A stretch of 11,249 nucleotides of DNA from assembly GCA_021796315.1 (NCBI GenBank), contig JAJYOH010000139.1, positions 1 through 11,249 on the forward strand, in the 5' to 3' direction. This DNA comes from Chloroflexota bacterium (GTDB lineage: Bacteria; Chloroflexota; Anaerolineae; Anaerolineales; Villigracilaceae). A program made the position numbers and the translations under genes. Below the pieces are notes generated by a model. The model was not told where the DNA came from and did no database searches. It worked only from the letters and a program-made list of their open reading frames with translations. Shown in pieces: positions 1-5,205 of this stretch; position 1 is the first letter of the stretch; the number at the start of each line of letters is the position of its first letter.

Positions 1-49
1 AATACAGGAAAGCACGTTATTGATGCCAGGAAAACCGTCAAGCTTACAT

Positions 50-811
50 CTAAACAAGGATCAGTTCCACCGGACAATGATCCGACCCTTGAACATCCTC
101 GTGAACAATCACATCTTCGACGCGGGACATGAGCGCCTCGGAAACGAGAAAATAATCAATGCGCCAGCCGATGCCGCGCTCGCGCGCTGAAAAACGGTAC
201 GTCCACCAGGAATATTGCTCCTTTTCAGGGTACAAATGACGATACGCGTCTACAAAACCATGGTCGAGGAATTTCTGGACCCACTCGCGCTCTTCGGGCA
301 GAAACCCGGAAGTCTTTTCATTTTCTTCTGGATTCTTCAAGTCAATTGGCATGTGAGCTGTGTTGAAATCGCCTGTAATGATGATCTGCTCTCCGGCTTT
401 ATGGGCCGTGTCGCAAATCTCGAGCAGGCGGGCGTAGAATTCCAGTTTATAGTCCACGCGCTCCTGGCCGCGTTGGCCGTTCGGGAAGTAAATGTTATAT
501 AAAACGAGATCACGGTGACGGGTCCGAATGACGCGGCCTTCAAGATCAAATTTCGGATCATCCAATCCCATCTGGATTTCGTCAGGCGGTTCGCGGAAAA
601 AAGTCGCCACGCCGCTGTATCCGGGACGTTGAGCCGGGTTCCACGCAAAAGGCAGACTCAGCGCCTGATGCTGTTCCTTCGTCAACTGCTCAGGCCGGGC
701 TTTGACTTCCTGCAAACAAAGAGCATCGGGCGATTGCGCCCAGGCCCAATCGAGAGCACCTTTTCCCAACGCGGCACGGATGCCGTTCACATTCCACGAA
801 ATAATCTTCAT
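50..811 (-). CDS. xth: Exodeoxyribonuclease III / AP endonuclease (ExoA/XthA family)
   Basis: This is a 253-residue Mg-dependent DNA repair nuclease that cleaves 5' of abasic sites and has 3'-5' exonuclease and 3'-phosphatase activity in base excision repair. The full set of exonuclease/endonuclease/phosphatase motifs is visible: N-terminal MKIISWNVNGIRA (Asn7), LQEVKA (Glu35), NIYFPNG (Tyr108), GDFNTAH (Asp148, Asn150), WRIDYFLVS (Asp219) and GSDHCPVEL (Asp244, His245). These match the metal- and phosphate-binding residues known in E. coli Exo III. The length is normal for the family. The frame stays open far upstream, but that extension is low-complexity and lies antisense to the response regulator. 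The start at 811 begins exactly at the conserved N-terminus and has AGGAAAAG just upstream. It is transcribed divergently from the response regulator. The family call is firm. Confidence 0.96.
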   Translation of the reverse strand: MKIISWNVNGIRAALGKGALDWAWAQSPDALCLQEVKARPEQLTKEQHQALSLPFAWNPAQRPGYSGVATFFREPPDEIQMGLDDPKFDLEGRVIRTRHRDLVLYNIYFPNGQRGQERVDYKLEFYARLLEICDTAHKAGEQIIITGDFNTAHMPIDLKNPEENEKTSGFLPEEREWVQKFLDHGFVDAYRHLYPEKEQYSWWTYRFSARERGIGWRIDYFLVSEALMSRVEDVIVHEDVQGSDHCPVELILV

Positions 812-843
812 CTTTTCCTGCGCTCTGCAATATGGTAAACTAA

Positions 844-861
844 CCACAGGTAATGTTGTGG
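844..861. promoter_or_regulatory. Inverted repeat in the divergent xth / response-regulator intergenic region
   Basis: The arms CCACA (844-848) and TGTGG (857-861) are separated by 8 nt. They sit in the 61-bp gap between the divergent xth start (811) and the response-regulator start (873). The spacing suits a small dimeric operator, but 5-bp arms are short enough to occur by chance, and I see no convincing -35/-10 pair on either strand here. Confidence 0.2.
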
Positions 862-872
862 ACAATAAAACA

Positions 873-1253
873 ATGAAACGAATTCTGTGCATCGAAGACG
901 ATCTTGAGATGATCGATCTCATTCGTCTCATCCTGACGCGACGCGGCTTCGAAGTTTTAGGCGCGGCCGGCGGAATGGCAGGTTTGAAAGAAGTGCGCGA
1001 GCAATTGCCTGATCTTGTTTTGCTTGATCTGATGATGCCAGATATGGACGGCTGGGAAGTATACCAGCAAATGAAAGCTGAAGATTCTACACGCAACATT
1101 CCCGTGATCGTTGTCACCGCCAAAGCACAGAGCATTGATAGAGTTCTCGGCTTGCACATCGCCAAAGTGGACGATTACATTGCAAAACCGTTCAGTCCAC
1201 AGGATTTGCTTAACAGCGTGGAAAAAGTATTGGGTCAGAAAAAAGTCGCATAA
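873..1253 (+). CDS. Single-domain response regulator (CheY-like receiver)
   Basis: This is a 126-residue standalone receiver domain with no output domain, so it probably acts by protein-protein contact or as a phosphorelay intermediate in the cytoplasm. All receiver landmarks are present: acidic pair Asp9/Asp10 in CIEDD, phosphoacceptor Asp52 in LLDLMMPDMDG, Thr82 in VVTAKA and Lys105 in IAKPF. The cognate histidine kinase is not in the window. I chose ATG 873 because it starts at the conserved first strand (KRILCIEDD). An in-frame GTG at 858 would add five residues, and neither start has a clear Shine-Dalgarno. The frame is open further upstream, but that part is antisense to xth. Nothing around it shows which pathway it serves. 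Confidence 0.93.
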   Translation: MKRILCIEDDLEMIDLIRLILTRRGFEVLGAAGGMAGLKEVREQLPDLVLLDLMMPDMDGWEVYQQMKAEDSTRNIPVIVVTAKAQSIDRVLGLHIAKVDDYIAKPFSPQDLLNSVEKVLGQKKVA

Positions 1254-1306
1254 CACACTCAACAAGGCGGTCCTCGCCAGTGGAGAGGCATCCTTGCGAT
1301 CAGACG

Positions 1307-1678
1307 ATGTCGCTCTTTATTTTCATACAAAACCAAAAACGGGCAATTGATCATCTGCCTCGCATCAAATTTTGTGATTCGTTTATGTGCCGCCTGCGCG
1401 GTTTGATGTTCCAGACAAGCCTTGATCCAGACGAAGGCATTGTGCTGGTCATCGAACGCGACTCGCGCGCAGATTCTTCCATTCACATGTTTTTTGTTCC
1501 GTTCGACCTGGCCGTATTCTGGATCAACAACGACCACGAAGTGGTGGACAAAGTCATTGCCAGATCATGGCGTCCGGCCTATTTTCCAGCCAGGGCCGCG
1601 CGCTACACACTTGAGATCCATCCCAACCGATTCAATGATTTCCAGATCGGCGATAAAGTAGAATTCAAAGATGCTTAA
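1307..1678 (+). CDS. DUF192 family protein
   Basis: This is a 123-residue protein of the DUF192 (COG1430) family, whose biochemical role is not established. The family signature is visible in order: the CDSFMCRLRGLMF segment (residues 23-35), DEGIVLVI (42-49), HMFFVPFDLAVFWINNDHEVVDK (60-82), and a C-terminal PAYFPARAARYTLEI block (90-104) followed by the FQIGDKVEF end. Many family members carry a secretion signal, but this one has none, so a cytoplasmic location is likely. The start is uncertain: ATG 1307 has no good Shine-Dalgarno, whereas an in-frame GTG at 1280 has AAGGCGG about 9 nt upstream and would add nine residues. The stop overlaps the next gene by 8 nt (ATGCTTAA), so the two are probably translated in a coupled way. 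Confidence 0.85.
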   Translation: MSLFIFIQNQKRAIDHLPRIKFCDSFMCRLRGLMFQTSLDPDEGIVLVIERDSRADSSIHMFFVPFDLAVFWINNDHEVVDKVIARSWRPAYFPARAARYTLEIHPNRFNDFQIGDKVEFKDA

Positions 1679-3065
1679 ACGATTCTTCATTTTTCTGATG
1701 GCAATCAGCCTGCTGTTCGCCGCAAGCCCAGTTGCAGCGCAAGCAACCGGCCCGGTTTATATTGTTCAGCCGGGAGACACACTCTCCTCGATCGCGGTAC
1801 GCTTCAACGTCACGGTAGCAGATCTGCTGGCCGCCAACAACATGGCCGACGCCAATCTGCTGGATGTTGGACAACAACTTGTGATTCCCGGCCTGGAGGG
1901 CATAACCGGCACTCTTGATACAGAGGTTGTGAACTTTGGGGATTCCTTCCGCAGCCTAGTCCGTCGTACCCAAGTCACCACTCAATTACTTCGCAAACTT
2001 AACCGACTTGTCAGCCCAAGCGAATTTTACGTAGGCACAAGTATGATCATTCCCAAACAAGACAATGCAAAGGATTTGACCAACCGCTTCACACCTGCGG
2101 CAGGCGAATCCCTGCTCGAATTGGCGGTAAAGCAAAATACCGATCCATGGACGCTCACCAGCCTAAACGATTTAAACGGCACCTGGGATGCTTTGCCCGG
2201 CGACGTGTTATATGATCAGGGTCAGACGTCCAATCAAACTGCCAGTGGATTGCCATCCGCTTTCGTTAGCGCCCAGATCACCACCCTGCCCTTGAAACAA
2301 GGAGGCACAGCCGAGCTTATTGTTCAACCTGCGAGCGGCGCAACTCTCAGCGGAACACTGGGCGCTTATTCATTACATTTTTTCCCTTTGGGCGATGGCC
2401 GCATGGCGGCATTGCAAGGCATATACGTTCTGCTCAACCCGGGGGTTTATCCGCTGGAATTGGATGCTGCATTGCCGGATGGCACAAAGCAATCCTTCGA
2501 GCAAATGGTATTAATCGTCACAGGAGATCAGCCCAAAGTGGCAATCCCAGTGCCTCCTGAAGACCCTACAATAATGGAGGCAGAGGATCAACAAGTTGCA
2601 TCAATCGTCTCACAAGCCACGCCGATCAAATACTGGCAAGACAAATTCAATTTACCGGTCGGATTACCTTTTTGCATCAAGGATTGGTTCGGCACACCAC
2701 GCGACCTTCCCTTTAATGGGAACATGTATCACTACTTTCATGGCGGCGTAGACTATGGGGTTTGTTCCACAGATCATCCCTTTGATATTTATGCCGCAGC
2801 ACCCGGCAAAGTGGTCTTCACGGGCAAGCTCAATGCGCGTGGAAACGTCACCATCATTGACGTTGGCTGGGGAGTTTATACACTTTATGCCCATCAGCTT
2901 GATAATGGAATTTATGTTACGGTTGGCCAGCAGGTTCAAGCCGGCCAACTGATCGGCCATATCGGCGCGACCGGGCATGTCACTGGCCCGCATCTTCATT
3001 TTGAGATGTGGGTTAATGGTATTCAGGTCAATCCGTTGGAGTGGTTGAACGGAACTTATCCTTAA
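1671..3065 (+). CDS. Secreted LysM-domain M23 (LytM-type) peptidase
   Basis: This is a 464-residue exported protein likely to act on, or regulate remodelling of, the cell envelope. A Sec-type signal peptide covers residues 1-25 (basic MLKR, hydrophobic core, then AAQA). A clear LysM domain follows at 28-73 (YIVQPGDTLSSIAVRF to GQQLVIPG), then two diverged LysM-like repeats at about 84-128 and 140-183. A beta-rich region at 195-285 resembles the N-terminal domain of other M23 proteins. The M23 domain is at about 333-460. Its zinc and catalytic residues are intact: His357 and Asp361 in HGGVDYG, His408 in LYAH, and His441/His443 in PHLHFE. It is therefore probably an active endopeptidase, unlike degenerate LytM regulators. 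Cys335 and Cys364 flank the first metal motif and could form a disulfide. Translation is coupled to DUF192. Confidence 0.93.
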   Translation: MLKRFFIFLMAISLLFAASPVAAQATGPVYIVQPGDTLSSIAVRFNVTVADLLAANNMADANLLDVGQQLVIPGLEGITGTLDTEVVNFGDSFRSLVRRTQVTTQLLRKLNRLVSPSEFYVGTSMIIPKQDNAKDLTNRFTPAAGESLLELAVKQNTDPWTLTSLNDLNGTWDALPGDVLYDQGQTSNQTASGLPSAFVSAQITTLPLKQGGTAELIVQPASGATLSGTLGAYSLHFFPLGDGRMAALQGIYVLLNPGVYPLELDAALPDGTKQSFEQMVLIVTGDQPKVAIPVPPEDPTIMEAEDQQVASIVSQATPIKYWQDKFNLPVGLPFCIKDWFGTPRDLPFNGNMYHYFHGGVDYGVCSTDHPFDIYAAAPGKVVFTGKLNARGNVTIIDVGWGVYTLYAHQLDNGIYVTVGQQVQAGQLIGHIGATGHVTGPHLHFEMWVNGIQVNPLEWLNGTYP

Positions 3066-3069
3066 TTGT

Positions 3070-3079
3070 CGTAATTACG
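3070..3079. repeat. 10-bp perfect palindrome CGTAATTACG next to a promoter
   Basis: The palindrome CGTAATTACG ends one base before the -35 hexamer of the promoter for the cyclic-nucleotide-binding protein. The position would suit a regulator site, but it is short and I see no second copy nearby. Confidence 0.3.
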
Positions 3080-3108
3080 TTGCACATTGTAAATCTTTGT
3101 GCTACACT
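3080..3108 (+). promoter_or_regulatory. Sigma-70-type promoter for the cyclic-nucleotide-binding protein
   Basis: A -35 of TTGCAC (3080-3085) and a -10 of TACACT (3103-3108) are separated by exactly 17 nt. Transcription would begin near 3114-3116, only about 6-8 nt before the ATG at 3122, so the mRNA would be nearly leaderless. This fits the absence of any Shine-Dalgarno before that gene (CTTTCCCTAAACA). The promoter is inferred from sequence only. Confidence 0.6.
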
Positions 3109-3121
3109 CTTTCCCTAAACA

Positions 3122-3607
3122 ATGAATTCATTGGTCAATTTTCTGAAACAGAGCGACATTTTTTATCAACTGACACCAACCCAGTTGGAGTTGGTTGCCA
3201 ACCTGTGCCAGAAAGTTATCTACCAAACCCGGGAGACCGTTTTTAGAGAAAACAGCAGCAGTAAAGAGTTGTATATCATTGCACAGGGAGAGATCGAGAT
3301 CACGATTACACCCGGTGTTGCAGAGACCGGATCCGGGTCCGAAAATGAAACAGTGATTGCGAAATTACGTCGAGGCCAGTCTTTTGGCGAAGTCGCACTT
3401 GTGGACGAAGGACTTCGTTCAGCGTCTGCGCGGGCATCACAAAAAGATACCCGCCTGCTGATCATCCAGCGCGATAAACTCATTATGTTGTGCGAAACAT
3501 ATCCTCAATTGGGATATCGCTTGATGCACAACCTGGCAGCAGATCTGGCGATGAAGATCCGTAACACCGACCTGCGTATTCGTGAGCAGCTTTTATATAA
3601 AATCTGA
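3122..3607 (+). CDS. Standalone cyclic nucleotide-binding domain protein
   Basis: This is a 161-residue protein made almost entirely of one cNMP-binding domain of the CRP/PKA-regulatory fold. Residues 12-40 match the family N-terminus (IFYQLTPTQLELVANL) and residues 50-62 give the LYIIAQGEIEITI strand pair. The phosphate-binding cassette at 88-103 reads FGEVALVDEGLRSASA and keeps the Gly89-Glu90 and Arg99 positions that contact the ribose and phosphate in known members, so ligand binding is plausible. A hydrophobic C-terminal helix (about 126-148) follows, but no helix-turn-helix or catalytic output is present. It may work by binding a partner protein. Unlike most neighbours it lacks a Shine-Dalgarno, and its promoter predicts a near-leaderless transcript. 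The partner and the nucleotide specificity cannot be read from the sequence. Confidence 0.9.
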   Translation: MNSLVNFLKQSDIFYQLTPTQLELVANLCQKVIYQTRETVFRENSSSKELYIIAQGEIEITITPGVAETGSGSENETVIAKLRRGQSFGEVALVDEGLRSASARASQKDTRLLIIQRDKLIMLCETYPQLGYRLMHNLAADLAMKIRNTDLRIREQLLYKI

Positions 3608-3643
3608 GAGTCACAAATTCTAAGAAGAGTCTGGTTGAAGCTC

Positions 3644-3672
3644 TTGACCGATGCTTAAATTACCCTTATTAT
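3644..3672 (+). promoter_or_regulatory. Sigma-70-type promoter for the liv operon
   Basis: A -35 of TTGACC (3644-3649) and a -10 of TATTAT (3667-3672) are separated by exactly 17 nt, and each differs from consensus at one base. Transcription would start near 3679, giving a leader of about 225 nt before the binding-protein gene at 3905. It lies 37 nt downstream of the previous stop codon, so the liv operon probably has its own transcript. Confidence 0.6.
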
Positions 3673-3714
3673 TCACCTTACTATTCGCTGCAGGAAGAAT
3701 ATCTTAATGTTCTT

Positions 3715-3756
3715 GGGCCGCCAGAAATTGATCCAAATGGAATGTTTCTGCGGCTC
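3715..3756 (+). promoter_or_regulatory. Long stem-loop in the liv operon leader
   Basis: GGGCCGC-c-AGAAA (3715-3727) pairs with TTTCTGCGGCTC (3745-3756) through 12 base pairs, with one bulged C at 3722 and one G-U pair. The 17-nt loop contains a further TCCA/TGGA pairing (3732-3735 with 3738-3741). No U-tract follows (CTGTGCTATG), so it is not a canonical intrinsic terminator. A 19-codon frame from ATG 3707 to TGA 3766 runs straight through it, with GGAAG about 9 nt upstream of the ATG. It could be a regulatory leader element, an RNA-protein site or a transcript-stability structure. Confidence 0.45.
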
Positions 3757-3792
3757 TGTGCTATGAATGAGAAGGTTCAAAATCCAACCCAC

Positions 3793-3802
3793 AAAGGAGG
3801 TG
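3793..3802 (+). promoter_or_regulatory. Near-perfect Shine-Dalgarno core inside the liv leader
   Basis: AAAGGAGGTG closely matches the complement of the 16S rRNA 3' end, yet it lies over 100 nt before the binding-protein gene. It sits in the loop of a small CCACA/TGTGG hairpin (3789-3793 with 3804-3808). The nearest start codons are GTG at 3803 (2 nt from AGGAGG) and GTG at 3805 (4 nt). Both spacings are tight, so it may recruit ribosomes to a leader peptide or simply act as a 30S standby site. Confidence 0.4.
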
Positions 3803-3850
3803 GTGTGGACATCGGAGGGCATTGTCTGCCAGGTTGTCGTACCGCTCTAG
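3803..3850 (+). CDS. Possible 15-residue leader peptide rich in branched-chain residues
   Basis: Reading from GTG 3803 gives VWTSEGIVCQVVVPL followed by TAG. Six of the fourteen residues after the start are Ile, Val or Leu, including three consecutive Val codons. This is the composition expected of a leader peptide that senses branched-chain amino acid supply, and it lies ahead of a branched-chain-type transporter operon. The last sense codons and the stop fall in the left half of a stem-loop (3841-3868), as in ribosome-mediated control. Against it, the spacing from the AGGAGG at 3795-3800 is only 2 nt, it overlaps a second frame, and a 15-codon frame can arise by chance. Treat it as a hypothesis. 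Confidence 0.22.
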   Translation: MWTSEGIVCQVVVPL

Positions 3851-3912
3851 GTAAACCTATTCAGCGGTTATCAGATACACCAAACATATTCGGAGGAGTA
3901 AGAAATGTCTAA
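3805..3912 (+). CDS. Possible 35-residue upstream frame overlapping the binding-protein start
   Basis: Reading from GTG 3805, which has the strong AGGAGG four bases upstream, gives 35 codons (starting VDIGGHCLPGCRTALGKP) and ends at TAA 3910-3912. The stop overlaps the ATG of the binding-protein gene as ATGTCTAA, the same 8-nt overlap geometry seen between DUF192 and the M23 peptidase. If translated, it would couple translation to the first liv gene. The peptide resembles no family I recognise and has no hydrophobic segment. It competes with the frame from GTG 3803, and both may be spurious. Confidence 0.22.
   Translation: MDIGGHCLPGCRTALGKPIQRLSDTPNIFGGVRNV
3841..3868 (+). promoter_or_regulatory. 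Second stem-loop in the liv operon leader
   Basis: The outer stem ACCGC/GCGGT (3841-3845 with 3864-3868) encloses an inner stem TAGG/CCTA (3848-3851 with 3856-3859) with a TAAA tetraloop and a small internal loop. It ends 23 nt before the GGAGGAG of the binding-protein gene and has no U-tract. TGGTGT at 3801-3806 could also pair with ACACCA at 3877-3882, closing a larger structure around it. It is of moderate stability by eye, and its function is unknown. Confidence 0.35.
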
Positions 3913-5134
3913 ACGCTTGATTGTTTTATTTTCCGTGCTGATTGTAGCCAGCATGGTACTCACCGCCTGCGGTGGCGCTGCAGCATCCTACAGCTGCACG
4001 GATAAGATTGGCTGTGTAACCATCAGCCCAACGGATCCGATCCACATTGCCTATGCGCTGGTCGTATCCGGGCCGAATGAGACCCTGGGAGTTGACTCCC
4101 GCAATGGTGTTGAGATCGCGATCGACGATGCCGGCGGCAAGATATTGAACCACACCGTCAAATTCGACGGCGAAGATGAGGGCTGCGATGCTGGCCCCGG
4201 CCAGACAGCCGGCACCAAGCTGGCAGCGGACTCCACGATTGTGGCTGTGATCGGTACCTCCTGCTCCAGTGCGGCCCGCGCGGCCGTACCGCTGCTCTCC
4301 AAGGCCGGGTTCGTGATCGTCTCACCTTCCAATACAGCCCCCGACCTGACCGAAGCCGGCAACCCGAATAACTTCCCGGGCTTCCTGCGCACCGCCCACA
4401 ATGACAAAGTTCAGGGCGCGGTCGCGGCACAATATGCCTACAATGTTCTAAAGGTCACGTCAGCCGCCACGATCAACGACGGCTCACTCTATGCCGACAA
4501 GTTGCAGCAGGTCTTCGCCGAGAACTTCAAGCAGATGGGCGGCACGATCACGGCGCAGAGCGCGGTGGATCCGAACCAGACTGACATGTCTTCAGTGCTG
4601 GCTGACATTGCCGCCGGCAAGCCCCAAATGATCTACTTGCCGATCTTCATGCCGGCAGGCCCGCTGATCATCCAGCAAGTCCGGACGAGCAGCAGCGCCG
4701 ACTTCAAGAACATCTACCTGATGGGCGCCGACGGCCTGTTCTCACCCGATGTCCCCAAGGGCGCAGGTGACTATGTCGAGGGCTTCCGCGTTTCGAGCCC
4801 GCTGGTCAGTGGCGCTGCCTACGATGCCTTCAAGGTCAAATACAAAGCCAAATTCGGCACCGACCCGATCAGCATCTTCCATGCGCATGCTTATGACGCC
4901 TTCAATATGATCAAGGCCGCCATCGAGAAGGTTGCAGTGGTTGACGCAGATGGCACTGTTCATATCGGGCGGCAAGCGCTGCGCGATGCGATGTATGCCA
5001 CCAAGGATTTCCAGGGCCTCACGGGTGTGTTGACCTGCACGCCCACCGGTGACTGCGCCAATCCTGTCATTGGCGTTTACCAGTACCACAAGGGCGCTTA
5101 CCCGCCCGAGTTGATCTGGAAACCGGGCCAGTAA
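3905..5134 (+). CDS. livK: Branched-chain amino acid ABC transporter, substrate-binding lipoprotein
   Basis: This is a 409-residue receptor of the LivJ/LivK (Peripla_BP_6) type that captures the substrate outside the membrane and delivers it to LivHM. It begins with a lipoprotein signal: basic SKR, a hydrophobic stretch, then lipobox LTAC with lipidated Cys22. The mature part shows family features: IHIAYALVVSGPNETLGVDSRNGVEIAIDDAGG (47-78), the IGTSCSSAARAAVPLLSKAG block (116-135) and a second lobe from about 180. Besides Cys22 there are six cysteines that fall into close pairs (31/37, 94/120, 378/384), suggesting three disulfides in an oxidising compartment. GGAGGAG (3892-3898) lies 6 nt before the ATG. 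Family members bind Leu/Ile/Val but also other amino acids, amides or urea, so the substrate is not fixed by sequence. The symbol follows gene order. Confidence 0.93.
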   Translation: MSKRLIVLFSVLIVASMVLTACGGAAASYSCTDKIGCVTISPTDPIHIAYALVVSGPNETLGVDSRNGVEIAIDDAGGKILNHTVKFDGEDEGCDAGPGQTAGTKLAADSTIVAVIGTSCSSAARAAVPLLSKAGFVIVSPSNTAPDLTEAGNPNNFPGFLRTAHNDKVQGAVAAQYAYNVLKVTSAATINDGSLYADKLQQVFAENFKQMGGTITAQSAVDPNQTDMSSVLADIAAGKPQMIYLPIFMPAGPLIIQQVRTSSSADFKNIYLMGADGLFSPDVPKGAGDYVEGFRVSSPLVSGAAYDAFKVKYKAKFGTDPISIFHAHAYDAFNMIKAAIEKVAVVDADGTVHIGRQALRDAMYATKDFQGLTGVLTCTPTGDCANPVIGVYQYHKGAYPPELIWKPGQ

Positions 5135-5145
5135 TTCCGCACGTG

Positions 5146-5179
5146 GAGAGGCGGGGCGAGGTTCACCTCGCCTCTCTTT
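5146..5179 (+). terminator. GC-rich hairpin between binding-protein gene and livH (likely attenuator or mRNA stabiliser)
   Basis: GGCGAGG (5155-5161) pairs perfectly with CCTCGCC (5166-5172) across a TTCA loop. GAGA (5146-5149) can extend the stem with TCTC (5173-5176), and TTTC follows. It lies 12 nt after the stop codon, and livH starts 30 nt after it on the same strand. Partial termination or 3'-end protection here would give more binding protein than membrane subunits, a known pattern in binding-protein-dependent operons. The weak U-tract argues against full termination. Confidence 0.55.
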
Positions 5180-5205
5180 CAAATTATCGAAGACAGGAGA
5201 TTAAG

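Noticed and set aside
215..838. Plus-strand frames of 95 and 107 codons across the exonuclease gene
   Set aside because: Both are antisense to xth, whose catalytic motifs are all intact. They carry no domain or convincing ribosome site.
812..1165. N-terminal extension of the minus-strand exonuclease III frame to 1165
   Set aside because: The extra 118 residues are Arg/Ser-rich without domain features and lie antisense to a clear response regulator. The conserved exonuclease N-terminus begins exactly at 811 with a ribosome site.
1264..1290. Small GGCG/CGCC hairpin between the response regulator and DUF192 as a terminator
   Set aside because: It has a 4-bp stem and no U-tract, which is not distinguishable from chance.
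3625..3645. AAGAG/CTCTT inverted repeat after the cyclic-nucleotide-binding gene, considered as a terminator
   Set aside because: It has only 5 bp, an 11-nt loop and no U-tract. It overlaps the -35 of the predicted liv promoter.
4742..5182. 146-codon open frame on the minus strand opposite the binding-protein gene
   Set aside because: It has no recognisable motifs and is antisense to a well-supported gene. Its start lies beyond the intergenic hairpin.
5143..5205. Upstream GTG start for LivH
   Set aside because: The added 21 residues would be translated from the GC-rich hairpin, with no good Shine-Dalgarno. ATG 5206 has AGGAGA at ideal spacing.
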